Shown here piece after piece: positions 18,359 through 27,853 of a stretch of 64,000 nt of DNA. This DNA is from Candidatus Aminicenantes bacterium JdFR-78 (GTDB taxonomy: Bacteria; Acidobacteriota; Aminicenantia; JdFR-78). The stretch covers positions 140,999-204,998 of the forward strand of contig MTON01000024.1 in assembly GCA_002010665.1 (NCBI GenBank), given 5' to 3'. The position numbers and the translations under genes are program-made. Under the pieces are notes generated by a model that was not told the origin of the DNA, made no database searches, and saw nothing but the letters and a program-made list of their open reading frames with translations. Positions within the stretch are counted from its first letter, which is position 1. The number at the start of each line of letters is the position of its first letter.

Positions 18359-19447
18359 ATGAGAAAAGCTTATTTAGGTTTAGAAGATGGGTCTATTTTT
18401 GAAGGAGAAACATTTTTCAATAAAGAATTTGAGCGTTATGGAGAAGTAGTTTTTAACACTTCAATGACAGGGTACCAAGAAGTTCTGACTGATCCTTCTT
18501 ACAAAGGACAAATTGTTGTAATGACTTATCCTTTAATTGGAAACTATGGAGTTAATAGTGAAGATTTAGAGTCTTCGAAAGTTCAAGTTGAGGGTTTTGT
18601 GATTCGAGAATTAAGTAAAATTTCAAGCAATTGGCGGGCTGAAAAGAATTTAAAAGATTTTCTTGTTGAAAATAATGTATTCACTCTGACAGAAGTTGAT
18701 ACTCGAGCAATTACAAGAAAAATTAGAATTTATGGGGCAATGAAAGGTCTTCTAACTAATAGGAAATATTCAAAAAAGGAATTAATTAAAAAAGTTAGGG
18801 AATTGCCATCAATTTCTGAACAGGATTTAGTTAAATATGTTACAACAAATAAAATTTATTTTTACAATGGAAGAACGGGAAATCCTTTAATCGTTGTTTT
18901 AGATTTTGGAGTCAAATTTAATATTTTAAAAGAATTGAAAAAAAGAGATTTTGATATTGTTGTTTTTCCAGCAAGAACAGATTATGAACTTATATTATCT
19001 TATAAACCAGCAGGAGTTGTTCTTTCAAATGGTCCCGGAGATCCAGCAATTGTGTGCTATGGTATTGAAACAACTAAAAAACTTTTAAATAAAGTGCCAA
19101 TTTTGGGAATTTGTCTTGGTCATCAAATTCTTGGACTTGCACTTGGAGGAAAAACATATAAATTAAAATTCGGACATAGGGGAGGGAATCATCCTGTAAA
19201 AGATTTGAAGACAGGAAAAGTTATGATTACAACACAAAATCACGGTTTTGCTATTGACTTCGAAAGTTTTAAAGATGAAAAAATAGAATTAACCCATATC
19301 AATTTAAATGATAATACAGTTGAAGGAATCGGACATAAAGAAATTCCTTTTATCTCAGTTCAATTTCACCCAGAATCATGTCCTGGGCCTCATGACACAA
19401 CTTATCTTTTTGATGAATTTAGAAAATTGGTTATAAGTCGAATGTAA
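18359..19447 (+). CDS. carA: Carbamoyl-phosphate synthase small subunit CarA
   Basis: The 362-residue glutaminase subunit releases ammonia from glutamine for CarB. The N-terminal CPSase small-chain domain (about 1-140, with NTSMTGYQEVLTDPSY) is followed by a class I amidotransferase domain. The nucleophile Cys sits in GICLGHQ, and His-Glu are in QFHPESCPGP. Full length for the family. It begins 2 bases after nadA and is followed, 54 bases on, by carB, so nadA-carA-carB looks like one transcription unit. Carbamoyl phosphate feeds pyrimidine and arginine synthesis. Confidence 0.97.
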   Translation: MRKAYLGLEDGSIFEGETFFNKEFERYGEVVFNTSMTGYQEVLTDPSYKGQIVVMTYPLIGNYGVNSEDLESSKVQVEGFVIRELSKISSNWRAEKNLKDFLVENNVFTLTEVDTRAITRKIRIYGAMKGLLTNRKYSKKELIKKVRELPSISEQDLVKYVTTNKIYFYNGRTGNPLIVVLDFGVKFNILKELKKRDFDIVVFPARTDYELILSYKPAGVVLSNGPGDPAIVCYGIETTKKLLNKVPILGICLGHQILGLALGGKTYKLKFGHRGGNHPVKDLKTGKVMITTQNHGFAIDFESFKDEKIELTHINLNDNTVEGIGHKEIPFISVQFHPESCPGPHDTTYLFDEFRKLVISRM

Positions 19448-19501
19448 ATTTTTTGAAATTAATCTTTTATTTAGGAAAATATATTATACGAACAATTAAA
19501 T

Positions 19502-22500
19502 ATGCCAAAAAGAAAGGACATTAAAAAAATATTAATAATTGGTTCGGGTCCAATAATTATAGGGCAGGCATGTGAATTTGATTATTCTGGTTCGCAAGCA
19601 TGCAAGGCACTGAAAGAGGAAGGCTATAAAATAATTCTTGTTAACTCAAATCCTGCAACAATCATGACTGACCCCGAAATGGTAGACAAAACTTATATTG
19701 AACCTCTTGTTCCCGAAATATTGACTAAAGTTATTCAAAAAGAAAAACCAGATGCTATACTTCCTACTCTGGGAGGACAGACAGCTTTAAATTTAACTGT
19801 TGAGCTTTTTGAACAGGAAGTCCTTAAAAAATATAACGTAAAAATAATTGGAGTAAAGGTTGATTCTATTAAAAAAACCGAAAATAGAGAGTTATTCAAA
19901 AAAACAATGGAGGAAATCGGATTAGAGGTTCCAAAAGGAGGGACTATTCGTAATACTGAAGAAGCTTTAAGATTACTCGATCTTATCAGTTTTCCTATAA
20001 TAATCAGACCCTCTTTCACTCTTGGAGGTACTGGTGCAGGTATTGCATATAATATGGAAGAATATAAGGAAATGATTGAGTGGGCACTTCGTGTCTCTCC
20101 AATTCATGAAGCATTAATTGAGGAATCAGTAATTGGATGGAAGGAATATGAGTTGGAAGTAATGCGGGATTCAAAGGATAATGTGGTAATTATTTGCTCG
20201 ATAGAAAATTTTGATCCAATGGGCGTTCATACTGGTGATTCTATCACAGTTGCTCCTGCACAAACCTTAACTGATAAAGAATACCAAAAAATGAGGGATA
20301 AAGCCTTAAGAATAATTCGCGCTGTAGGAGTTGAAACAGGAGGTTCAAACATTCAGTTTGCTGTAAATCCTAAAAATGGAAGAATGCTGGTTATTGAAAT
20401 GAATCCTAGAGTTTCAAGAAGCTCAGCACTTGCTTCAAAAGCTACAGGTTTTCCAATAGCAAAAATAGCTGCTAAACTTGCAGTTGGCTATACCTTGGAT
20501 GAAATTCCAAATGATATTACAAAGAAAACACCTGCATCATTTGAACCAGCACTTGACTATTGTGTTGTCAAAATACCACGATGGGATTTTGAAAAATTTC
20601 AAGATGTAAATACAGAAATTACAACTCAAATGAAATCTATTGGAGAAGTTATGGCAATCGGTAGAACTTTTAAAGAAGCACTTCAGAAAGCTTTGAGAGG
20701 TCTAGAAAAAGAGAATTCTGGAATTGGAGTTTGTTATTTAAAAAATCATTTCAAAAATTTGGATATTGAAGAGATAAAATCAAATCTAAGAAAACCCTCT
20801 CCAGACCGTTTATTCTATATTCAGGCAGCTTTATTAAAAAAAATAGAAATTAAGGAAATACATGAACTCACAGGTATAGATCCTTGGTTTTTAGACCAAA
20901 TAAAACAAATCCTTGAATTCGAAAATGAATTAATTTCTCATCAATCCAGGGTTCAAAAAATGGGCTTATCATCTCTTACTCCTCAATTAATAAAAAGAGC
21001 AAAACAATTTGGAATGTCAGATTATCAAATCGCGGTTTCTTTAAGGGAAACACCTGAAAACATTAGAAATTATAGAAAAAATCATAATATTGAATCAGTA
21101 GTTAAATGCGTTGATACATGTGCAGGAGAATTTGAAGCATTTACCCCGTATTATTATTTAACTTATGAGGAAGAAGATGAAATCAAACAAAGCAATAACA
21201 AAAAAATAATGATTTTAGGAGGTGGTCCAAATAGAATCGGGCAAGGCATTGAATTTGATTATTGTTGTGTGCATTGTGCTTATGCATTAAAGGAAGAAGG
21301 AATTGAATCCGTTATGGTTAATTCAAATCCAGAAACGGTAAGTACTGATTATGATACATCTGATAGACTGTATTTTGAGCCGTTATATGAAGAAGATATT
21401 TTGAATATTATTGAAAAAGAAAAGGTAGATGGAATTATAGTCCAATTTGGAGGACAAACTCCTCTAAATCTGGTTAAAAAAATCAAAAAATTTGGGAATA
21501 GTTATATAAGAATTATTGGCACTGCACCAGACAAAATAGATATTGCAGAAAATAGAAGCAGATTTAAGAAGTTTATATCAAATCTTAACCTAAATCAACC
21601 TCCGGGTGGAGTTGCCTGTTCAGTTGAAGAAGCAATTAGAATTGCAGAAAAAATTGGTTATCCTCTCTTAGTAAGACCTTCATATGTAATTGGCGGAAGA
21701 GCAATGGAGATAATTTATTCTCGCTCTATGTTTGAAAACTATTTTCTCAATCAGACTATAAAAGTATCAAGAGAATATCCTATTTTAATAGATAAATTTA
21801 TTGAGGATGCAATTGAAGTTGATGTTGATGCAATATCTGATGGAGATACTGTAGTCATTGGAGGTATAATGGAACATATTGAAGAAGCAGGTATTCACTC
21901 TGGTGATAGTAGCTGCGTTATACCTCCTGTTACACTGGCTAATTCTCAAATTGAAGAAATAAAGCGCCAAACCAAATTAATTGCTACAAAGCTAAGGGTA
22001 AGAGGACTTTTAAATATTCAATTCGCAATAAAAGGTGATTTAATTTATGTCTTAGAAGTTAATCCAAGAGCTTCCCGAACAATTCCTTATGTAAGTAAAG
22101 CAATTGGTATTTCATTAGCTAAATTAGCGACAAAAGTTATAATAGGAAAAAAATTAAAGGATTTAGGCTTTACCAAAGAAATTATACCAAAGCATTTTGC
22201 TGTAAAATATCCTGTTTTTTCCTTTGATAAACTACCAGGAGTTGATCCAGTTCTTGGTCCAGAAATGAAGTCCACTGGAGAAGTAATGGGAATTGATTCA
22301 GATTTTGGAAAAGCTTTTGCAAAAGCTTACATTTCTGCTGGACATAATTTACCTACAAAGGGAACAGTTTTCATAAGTGTTAAAAATAAAGATAAAAGAG
22401 CAATTATATTTATAGCAAAAAAATTAAGTGATATAGGTTTCAGACTAATAGCTACACAAGGGACAGCTAATGTCTTACAAAATAATGGATTGGATGTAAA

Positions 22501-22762
22501 GTCAATATTAAAGGTCTATGAAGGAAGACCAAATGTTATTGATTTAATTAAAAATCAAGAAATTGATATCATAATAAATACCCCTACAGGTAAGGGCCCA
22601 AAACAGGATAGTCTAAATATTAGAAAAATAGCTATAAAAAGATCAATCCCATGTATTACTACAATTTCTGGAGCATATGCCTGTGTAAATGGAATTGAGG
22701 CACTTCAAAAGGGAAATCTTGAAGTAAAAGCTTTACAAGAATATTTTTCATATAATCTTTGA
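19502..22762 (+). CDS. carB: Carbamoyl-phosphate synthase large subunit CarB
   Basis: This 1086-residue enzyme makes carbamoyl phosphate from bicarbonate, ammonia and two ATP. It shows the duplicated architecture: first ATP-grasp half ([19 protein letters not shown] at the N-terminus, [10 protein letters not shown]), an oligomerisation domain, second half ([31 protein letters not shown]) and a C-terminal MGS-like regulatory domain (about 940-1086, with [12 protein letters not shown] and [12 protein letters not shown]). Length is normal. It pairs with carA upstream. A 54-base AT-rich spacer with no strong ribosome-binding site separates the two. Confidence 0.97.
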   Translation: MPKRKDIKKILIIGSGPIIIGQACEFDYSGSQACKALKEEGYKIILVNSNPATIMTDPEMVDKTYIEPLVPEILTKVIQKEKPDAILPTLGGQTALNLTVELFEQEVLKKYNVKIIGVKVDSIKKTENRELFKKTMEEIGLEVPKGGTIRNTEEALRLLDLISFPIIIRPSFTLGGTGAGIAYNMEEYKEMIEWALRVSPIHEALIEESVIGWKEYELEVMRDSKDNVVIICSIENFDPMGVHTGDSITVAPAQTLTDKEYQKMRDKALRIIRAVGVETGGSNIQFAVNPKNGRMLVIEMNPRVSRSSALASKATGFPIAKIAAKLAVGYTLDEIPNDITKKTPASFEPALDYCVVKIPRWDFEKFQDVNTEITTQMKSIGEVMAIGRTFKEALQKALRGLEKENSGIGVCYLKNHFKNLDIEEIKSNLRKPSPDRLFYIQAALLKKIEIKEIHELTGIDPWFLDQIKQILEFENELISHQSRVQKMGLSSLTPQLIKRAKQFGMSDYQIAVSLRETPENIRNYRKNHNIESVVKCVDTCAGEFEAFTPYYYLTYEEEDEIKQSNNKKIMILGGGPNRIGQGIEFDYCCVHCAYALKEEGIESVMVNSNPETVSTDYDTSDRLYFEPLYEEDILNIIEKEKVDGIIVQFGGQTPLNLVKKIKKFGNSYIRIIGTAPDKIDIAENRSRFKKFISNLNLNQPPGGVACSVEEAIRIAEKIGYPLLVRPSYVIGGRAMEIIYSRSMFENYFLNQTIKVSREYPILIDKFIEDAIEVDVDAISDGDTVVIGGIMEHIEEAGIHSGDSSCVIPPVTLANSQIEEIKRQTKLIATKLRVRGLLNIQFAIKGDLIYVLEVNPRASRTIPYVSKAIGISLAKLATKVIIGKKLKDLGFTKEIIPKHFAVKYPVFSFDKLPGVDPVLGPEMKSTGEVMGIDSDFGKAFAKAYISAGHNLPTKGTVFISVKNKDKRAIIFIAKKLSDIGFRLIATQGTANVLQNNGLDVKSILKVYEGRPNVIDLIKNQEIDIIINTPTGKGPKQDSLNIRKIAIKRSIPCITTISGAYACVNGIEALQKGNLEVKALQEYFSYNL

Positions 22763-22778
22763 TTTTTTTTCTTATTTC

Positions 22779-24143
22779 TTAAAAAAATTCATCATGAATT
22801 GCAATAACTGCCTTTTTTAAATCTTTCTCTTTCACAACAAAATAATAAGCAACTTCAGATGCACCTGAAGAAATCATTTCAACATTAATATTCTTTTTAG
22901 CAACTGCCGAAAAAACTTTTGCTGCAATACCTTTTCTTTTTTTAATACCTTCACCAACAACTGCAATGAGTGCAATATCTCTCACTAAAACAAATTTCTC
23001 AATAACTCCTCCACATAAATTATTCAACACTTCATGACTTTTCTCTAAATCCCTTTTATTAATTAACAAGTTTATACAGGTTTGAGATGTGAGAATTGAA
23101 TAAATATTTATTCCTTTTTGAGAAAGAAGATTACCAATTTCTCCTATAATTCCGGGCTTATACCCAACCCCAGGTCCATAAATTCTAAAAACACCTATTT
23201 CATTATTAAAGGTAACACTTTTAACAATATTCTTTTTAACATACCCTTTTGGCAAAATCAGTGTACCTCTTCCACCATCTTTATAAAAATTCCTTATTAT
23301 AATTTTTGTTTTCAATTCTGTTAAGGGTTCAACAGTACGAGGATGTAAAATTTTTGCTCCAAAATAGGAAAGTTCTGCCGCCTCGTAATGTGACAATCTG
23401 GTTATTCTCTTTGCATTTCTTACAATTTTTGGATCAGCGCTCATGAAACCATCTACGTCTTTCCATATTTCTAAAATAGGAGAATTTAATGCATAAGCAA
23501 CAACAGCTGCACTATAGTCAGAGCCATTTCTTCCAAAAGTTGTAATTTTTCCTTTTTTAGTGCATCCGTAATAACCTGTAATAACAGGAATAATTCCTTT
23601 ATTTAACAATGGAACAACATGTTTTTCAAAATTCAATTTTGTCTCTTTTAAATCAACAGTTGCATTTTCAAATGAGTCATCAGTTATTATTTTAATTTTC
23701 TCAGATTCTAGCTCAGTAGCCTTTATACCATTCTGGGTTAAAATTTCAGAAAGGATTATAGCTGAAAACCGTTCCCCATAACTTAGAATATTTGCTTTAA
23801 TAGAATCTGTTAACTCTCTAGTGTAGGCAACTCCATATAATAATCTTTCAAGTCTTTTTATTTTATAGGAGATTTTTCTTTTTACTTTTTTCTTAAAATT
23901 TCTGTCATAAATGGTGTTTTCAATTAAAAATTCGTGCTTTTTATGAATTTTATTAAGAATTTGTTTTATTTTATTTTCAGATTTTAAAGCTAATTCTATT
24001 GCGTGGAAAAGCATATCAGTAACTCCAGAAACTGCGGATACAACAATTGCAGTTTTGCTCTTCTCATCTCTAATTATTTCTACTACTTTTAAAAAATTCT
24101 CAGGATTGTTCAAACAAGCTCCTCCAAATTTTGTTATTTTCAT
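22779..24143 (-). CDS. lysC: Aspartate kinase
   Basis: This 454-residue enzyme phosphorylates aspartate, the first step of the aspartate family. The N-terminal kinase motif is KFGGACL (usual KFGGTS, so a small variation). GRNGSDYSAAVVA and EIWKDVDGFMSADP are the catalytic/substrate segments, and the last about 150 residues form two ACT domains (IGEIGNLLSQKGINIYSI), indicating feedback control. It is the last gene of the minus-strand unit DUF39 - UPF0280 - asd - lysC, one base after asd. In this context its main product stream is probably aspartate semialdehyde for homocysteine, as well as lysine and threonine. Confidence 0.94.
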   Translation of the reverse strand: MKITKFGGACLNNPENFLKVVEIIRDEKSKTAIVVSAVSGVTDMLFHAIELALKSENKIKQILNKIHKKHEFLIENTIYDRNFKKKVKRKISYKIKRLERLLYGVAYTRELTDSIKANILSYGERFSAIILSEILTQNGIKATELESEKIKIITDDSFENATVDLKETKLNFEKHVVPLLNKGIIPVITGYYGCTKKGKITTFGRNGSDYSAAVVAYALNSPILEIWKDVDGFMSADPKIVRNAKRITRLSHYEAAELSYFGAKILHPRTVEPLTELKTKIIIRNFYKDGGRGTLILPKGYVKKNIVKSVTFNNEIGVFRIYGPGVGYKPGIIGEIGNLLSQKGINIYSILTSQTCINLLINKRDLEKSHEVLNNLCGGVIEKFVLVRDIALIAVVGEGIKKRKGIAAKVFSAVAKKNINVEMISSGASEVAYYFVVKEKDLKKAVIAIHDEFF

Positions 24144-24144
24144 T

Positions 24145-25197
24145 TTAATTCTCTATTATTTCTTTTTTTAATGCATATTCAGCATTTAACACACTTGTTC
24201 CAGCTGCTCCTCTTACAAGATTATTCACATGAAGAAAAAAGCTTATTTTATTGTTCTTTCTTCTTATCCTTCCTATTACTACTGCCATTCCTTTTTCTGT
24301 ATGTATATCAAAAATTGGCTGTGGTCTATCTTTTTCGTTTATTAATATTATCGGTCTCTCAGGTGCAGAGGGTAGTCTTAATTTTTGTGGTTCTCCTTTA
24401 AAATTGATTAAATTTTTAATAAAAAGGCTTTCATTTATTTCTCTTTCAAATTCAAGAGTTATGCATTCTAAATGTCCAAAAGGCACAGGTACTCTTGCAC
24501 AATTTGCTATTACTTCAATTTCTTTTTCTTTGATTTTTCCATTAACTAATTGCCCAAGAATTTTTTTTGTCTCTCTTTCAATTTTCTCCTCTTCATCTTT
24601 TATATATGGGATAACATTTCCAAATATACTCATTGCAGGTATTCCTTTTCTTCCAGCTCCTGAAATAGATTGATATGTTGTAATTATTGCAGATTTCAAT
24701 TTTAAATTTAAAATTGGCTTTAGGGCCATTACAAACCCTGAAGTCGTACAATTTGAATTGGTAATTACAAATCCTCCGTATTTATTTTTCTGTTTTTCTG
24801 CTAACTCAAAATGTTCAGGATTTATTTCTGGAATTATAATAGGTATTTCTTCATTCATTCTATGAGCGCTTGCATTAGAAAAGATATATAATCCGTTATT
24901 TCTTAATTCAATCTCAATATCCTTTGCCACAGAAGAGGGAAGAGCACTAAAAACTATTTTTATATTGTTTTTTATAAAAGTTTCAATACTGGTTTTCTCA
25001 ATTATCAAGTTTTTTACAATATTGGGAATTTCTCCTTTCAACATCCAGTTTACTACTTCATTATACTTTTTTCCCTCTGAGTTTGATGACGCTGTCAAAC
25101 AGGAAATTTCAAAATAAGGATGATTGGAAAGCATTTTAATAAACTGTTGTCCTACCAAGCCAGTGCATCCCATAATTCCAACTCTCAATTTTCTCAT
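24145..25197 (-). CDS. asd: Aspartate-semialdehyde dehydrogenase
   Basis: This 350-residue enzyme reduces aspartyl phosphate to aspartate semialdehyde with NADPH. It has an N-terminal nucleotide-binding motif GCTGLVGQQF and the active-site cysteine Cys150 in TNSNCTTSG. The sequence pattern (NSNCTTSGF, SGAGRKG) is of the archaeal/fungal-like Asd branch rather than the E. coli type. It lies between UPF0280 and lysC with gaps of 15 and 1 bases. Its product is the proposed carbon substrate of the DUF39/UPF0280 homocysteine pathway encoded just upstream, which makes this a substrate-to-product operon. Confidence 0.95.
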   Translation of the reverse strand: MRKLRVGIMGCTGLVGQQFIKMLSNHPYFEISCLTASSNSEGKKYNEVVNWMLKGEIPNIVKNLIIEKTSIETFIKNNIKIVFSALPSSVAKDIEIELRNNGLYIFSNASAHRMNEEIPIIIPEINPEHFELAEKQKNKYGGFVITNSNCTTSGFVMALKPILNLKLKSAIITTYQSISGAGRKGIPAMSIFGNVIPYIKDEEEKIERETKKILGQLVNGKIKEKEIEVIANCARVPVPFGHLECITLEFEREINESLFIKNLINFKGEPQKLRLPSAPERPIILINEKDRPQPIFDIHTEKGMAVVIGRIRRKNNKISFFLHVNNLVRGAAGTSVLNAEYALKKEIIEN

Positions 25198-25212
25198 CTT
25201 TTAATTTAAAAA

Positions 25213-25929
25213 TTACCCTTTAGTGATAAGAATAGGATCGATTTCTGCCTGAACTATTTCAGGTAGATTCCCAGCTAACCCTATAATATCTCCATAAAAA
25301 ACCATTATTCCATCAATCTCATCCATCATAAATGATTCAATGTTTTCTTCAATTATCTTTCTGTCTTTTTGTTTTATTGAATTACAGAGTGAGGTAGCTA
25401 CAGCATCTGCTAAGGTAACATTTTTTGAAATGACGACCACTGCATCTGCTTTTCCAAAGCTTAAAGAATGACCTATTGTGGCAGATGATGTGCAAATTCC
25501 TATAATAGAATCACAAGGATAAAATTTTAACCCGATATTACAAACATTTTCTCCAGAATAAATTCCAACAATTATAGGATGATTTATTTTCATTGCAATA
25601 TCTCCTCCATTATCTACAATTGCATGCTTGGCTCCTTCCTTAATTAATGCCTTTAAAGTATATTCAGCAATTGCTCCAGCTACGCATGCCATAGGACCAA
25701 CACCTGCCTTAGCACTTTCCACAGCCATTCTCTTCACGATCTCAGGAGCATTATAGGGAACAATATAGGGCTTTAAAGTTGACTTGAATAAAGGGTCATT
25801 TTTTATGTAATCTTCAAGTAATTTCCTCTGATTTATTATTTCTTTCTCTGCAATAGGTATAAATCTTTCCTCACATATCAGGGATATAATAGTTTCCTTA
25901 ATTTTTATTTTAGTCCTCTTAATTGCCAT
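25213..25929 (-). CDS. UPF0280 (COG2122) protein, ApbE-like, homocysteine synthesis
   Basis: A 238-residue UPF0280-family protein with the characteristic KAGVGPMACVAGAIAEY and AIVDNGGDIAM segments and a distant ApbE-like fold. Family knowledge: COG2122 co-occurs with COG1900 (DUF39) and was implicated by genetics in Methanosarcina in making homocysteine directly from aspartate semialdehyde and sulfide. Its biochemical role is unclear. Here it sits 3 bases downstream of a DUF39-ferredoxin gene and 15 bases before asd, matching that association. Confident family call; function as established for the archaeal system and inferred here. Confidence 0.88.
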   Translation of the reverse strand: MAIKRTKIKIKETIISLICEERFIPIAEKEIINQRKLLEDYIKNDPLFKSTLKPYIVPYNAPEIVKRMAVESAKAGVGPMACVAGAIAEYTLKALIKEGAKHAIVDNGGDIAMKINHPIIVGIYSGENVCNIGLKFYPCDSIIGICTSSATIGHSLSFGKADAVVVISKNVTLADAVATSLCNSIKQKDRKIIEENIESFMMDEIDGIMVFYGDIIGLAGNLPEIVQAEIDPILITKG

Positions 25930-25932
25930 TTT

Positions 25933-27282
25933 TCACTGAACATATATAGCTCCAACAGGGCATACGTCTTCACAGATTCCACATCCATTGCATTTCTGTG
26001 AATTCACATGAATATTCCACTTCTGGTCATGATAGAAAACATCCTCCGTACAAATAGAAATACAAACTCCACAATGAATACATTCATTCTCATTCCTGAA
26101 CAAATATTTTTCTTCAGGAATTTCAACCTTTTTTTCTTTAAAAAATTCTATCTCCTTAGGTTCATTCATAGCCATAGATTGAAAAGTTTCCTTTAAGGAG
26201 AGTTTTTGAACTGGCTTAGTTAAGAAAAACTTTCCATTTTCTATCCACTCCTTTAATACTTGAGCAATTAATTTTGCTTTATAAAAACTCGAAAGGGGAG
26301 AAGTTTTAACTTTTTTACCATTAATCTCAATATAACCAGATTTCAATTCTGCATAGCTTACCTTTCGTAGAATCGGTCTTGAACGAGAAGGAATCCCATA
26401 ATCTAGAACATTTGTAATTATATCTGCATCACTTAATCCAGTATAATGAGCTATTTCTTCATTCAAAATAGGTATGGGAATGCCAATTCCCAAATACAAG
26501 GTGCAGCCATAACCACTGAAAGTTGCAGCTTTTAAAAATTTACTAGTCATTTCTTTTAGATTTCCGATTACCATTAGTGTGGAAAATTGGTTTTTGGGAT
26601 CATGTTGGGTCCCGTTTCCAATTATGTATCCTTGGGTTCCTCCAATAAATATTCTAGTTCCAATACCAATAGTTTCAAAAAAGGGATCATTCATGAGGGG
26701 AGATAGCTCTCCTGCTCCTGAATAGGTCGCATTTCCAAAATTCGGAAGAAGTTTACCCATGTATGTATAAAGAATTCTGTTAGAAGAATTTGTAGCTACA
26801 TTATACTTTTGATATGCATTTCTTGGATTGCACATAATAGCCTGATTTAAATCATCAATTGTGAGTTGTGTCTCTATGTATTTTCTTGGATAACAATCAG
26901 TTCCATATGCTTCAGCTCTCACAATAACAGGTTTTCTATTAATTAAATCTTCAATTACATGTGCACCTCCATATTTTATACCTAAGGACTCGGATGGTTG
27001 AGTTGCACCTAGATAAGCATCAACTGCAGCCACGCCTGTGTATGCTTCAACTCCGTTTATCCATACCTTAGACATTTTAATCGGTGGATCCGCATGACCA
27101 AAATTAATCCAGACTCCAGAGGAACACATTGCTCCAAAAGTTCCAGTTGTTACAACATCTACCTTTTCAAAAGCTTTTTTTGGTCCAATTTCTTTTACAA
27201 TCTTGGTCATTTCATCAGCTGTAACCACTTTTACCTTTTCTTTTTTAATTTTTTCATTTATTTCTTCTATAGTTCTTGTCAT
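25933..27282 (-). CDS. DUF39 (COG1900) homocysteine biosynthesis protein with fused 2x[4Fe-4S] ferredoxin domain
   Basis: The DUF39 domain fills about residues 20-370 of this 449-residue protein and carries two family-conserved cysteines, Cys53 (TFGAMCSSG) and Cys130 (YGTDCYP), thought to handle the sulfur. The last 55 residues hold two C-x2-C-x2-C-x3-C clusters, a dicluster ferredoxin. In Methanosarcina the ferredoxin is a separate NIL-domain protein and DUF39 carries CBS domains; here CBS is absent and the ferredoxin is fused. The family converts aspartate semialdehyde plus sulfide to homocysteine, bypassing homoserine activation. It is first in the operon with UPF0280, asd and lysC. AGGAG precedes the start. 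Confidence 0.9.
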   Translation of the reverse strand: MTRTIEEINEKIKKEKVKVVTADEMTKIVKEIGPKKAFEKVDVVTTGTFGAMCSSGVWINFGHADPPIKMSKVWINGVEAYTGVAAVDAYLGATQPSESLGIKYGGAHVIEDLINRKPVIVRAEAYGTDCYPRKYIETQLTIDDLNQAIMCNPRNAYQKYNVATNSSNRILYTYMGKLLPNFGNATYSGAGELSPLMNDPFFETIGIGTRIFIGGTQGYIIGNGTQHDPKNQFSTLMVIGNLKEMTSKFLKAATFSGYGCTLYLGIGIPIPILNEEIAHYTGLSDADIITNVLDYGIPSRSRPILRKVSYAELKSGYIEINGKKVKTSPLSSFYKAKLIAQVLKEWIENGKFFLTKPVQKLSLKETFQSMAMNEPKEIEFFKEKKVEIPEEKYLFRNENECIHCGVCISICTEDVFYHDQKWNIHVNSQKCNGCGICEDVCPVGAIYVQ

Positions 27283-27337
27283 TTCAAAACCTCCAAAAGG
27301 AATAAAAATTTAAATTTTCGAAAGGGATTATTTATAA

Positions 27338-27388
27338 TTCGGGAAGGAATCCCGAACACGGGTTTAAAGTATAGCACCCGTGTTCGGG
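27338..27388 (-). promoter_or_regulatory. GC-rich structured leader with two mutually exclusive hairpins, upstream of the homocysteine operon
   Basis: A 13-bp perfect inverted repeat (27351-27363 and 27376-27388, ends CCCGAAC / GTTCGGG) encloses a 12-base loop. The 27351-27356 portion can instead pair with a 7-bp partner at 27338-27344 (TTCGGGA with TCCCGAA, 5-base loop). In the minus-strand transcript, which begins about 60 bases upstream, the central segment can therefore form either hairpin but not both. It stands out sharply from the AT-rich surroundings. It resembles a switchable leader, an operator or a dispersed palindromic repeat. No known riboswitch core is recognised, and no U-run follows to make a simple terminator. 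Confidence 0.55.
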
Positions 27389-27453
27389 TTACGCATTATC
27401 ATGGCAGGAATTATTATCCAATAAATTTCAATTAAATTATCCATTAGGTGATA

Positions 27454-27482
27454 TTTATAAGAAAAGTTATATAAATTGTCAA
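27454..27482 (-). promoter_or_regulatory. Consensus promoter of the homocysteine operon
   Basis: On the minus strand, -35 TTGACA (27482-27477), a 17-base spacer and -10 TATAAA (27459-27454). The -35 box overlaps the stop codon of the upstream YHS gene. The predicted transcript has a leader of about 165 bases before the DUF39 start at 27282, long enough to hold the hairpins at 27338-27388. Confidence 0.75.
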
Positions 27483-27766
27483 GGCTTTTTTAAAAAGCCT
27501 TTTTTATATTCTTCTATGAATTTTTCCTTACATTCCTTTGAACAGAAATAGTATTTTTTACCATTTATATTAACTTCTATTGCATCTTCTACTGGAAGAT
27601 AGGTATTACAAACCTCGTCTTTAATCATTAAATTTGATTTTTTCTGTTGAGGAGGTTCTTTAGGCAATTTGAAAAACGAGCTCCATTTATTTATAAATCT
27701 AATGAATTTTATTAATAAATATAATACAAATATCAAAAATCCAATTAAAATTAATTTTACAAGCAT
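27479..27766 (-). CDS. Membrane-anchored YHS-domain protein
   Basis: A 95-residue protein with an N-terminal membrane helix (about 2-20) and a YHS/TRASH-like metal-binding module at about 45-90 (KDEVCNTYLPVEDA, YYFCSKECKEKF). Cysteines at the start of the module and in the CSKEC segment are the expected metal ligands. YHS domains bind copper, iron or zinc and occur in metal-handling or oxygenase-linked proteins. It is transcribed toward the DUF39 operon, but that operon has its own promoter overlapping this gene's stop. Function beyond metal binding is unknown. Confidence 0.75.
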   Translation of the reverse strand: MLVKLILIGFLIFVLYLLIKFIRFINKWSSFFKLPKEPPQQKKSNLMIKDEVCNTYLPVEDAIEVNINGKKYYFCSKECKEKFIEEYKKGFLKKP

Positions 27767-27793
27767 ATTAAAAATTTAGGCTATTTTTATATG

Positions 27794-27835
27794 AAAGTCA
27801 ATTAATTTGACTTTGTCTATCTAATTATTTAAAAT
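27794..27835 (+). promoter_or_regulatory. Promoter of the glycoside hydrolase gene with an inverted repeat over the -35
   Basis: -35 TTGACT (27807-27812), a 17-base spacer and -10 TAAAAT (27830-27835), ending 18 bases before the ATG. An 8-bp perfect inverted repeat, AAAGTCAA (27794-27801) and TTGACTTT (27807-27814), covers the -35 box and could be an operator. Confidence 0.5.
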
Positions 27836-27853
27836 GGAAAAACGAAATTATTA

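Noticed and set aside
23212-23218. GTAACAC within lysC as another NikR site
   Set aside because: It is a single half-site without a GTGTTAC partner at the right spacing and lies in coding sequence.
24171-24673. Plus-strand frames within asd and similar antisense frames elsewhere
   Set aside because: They lie wholly inside well-supported genes on the other strand and show low-complexity composition without family features.
27283-27453. SAM riboswitch before the homocysteine operon
   Set aside because: No SAM-I, SAM-II or related conserved core is recognisable; only the hairpin pair is visible.
27481-27505. AAGGC…GCCTT palindrome followed by T residues as a terminator
   Set aside because: The T-run is on the plus strand, where no gene ends; on the minus strand, where the YHS gene ends, no U-run follows and the -35 box of the next promoter starts immediately.
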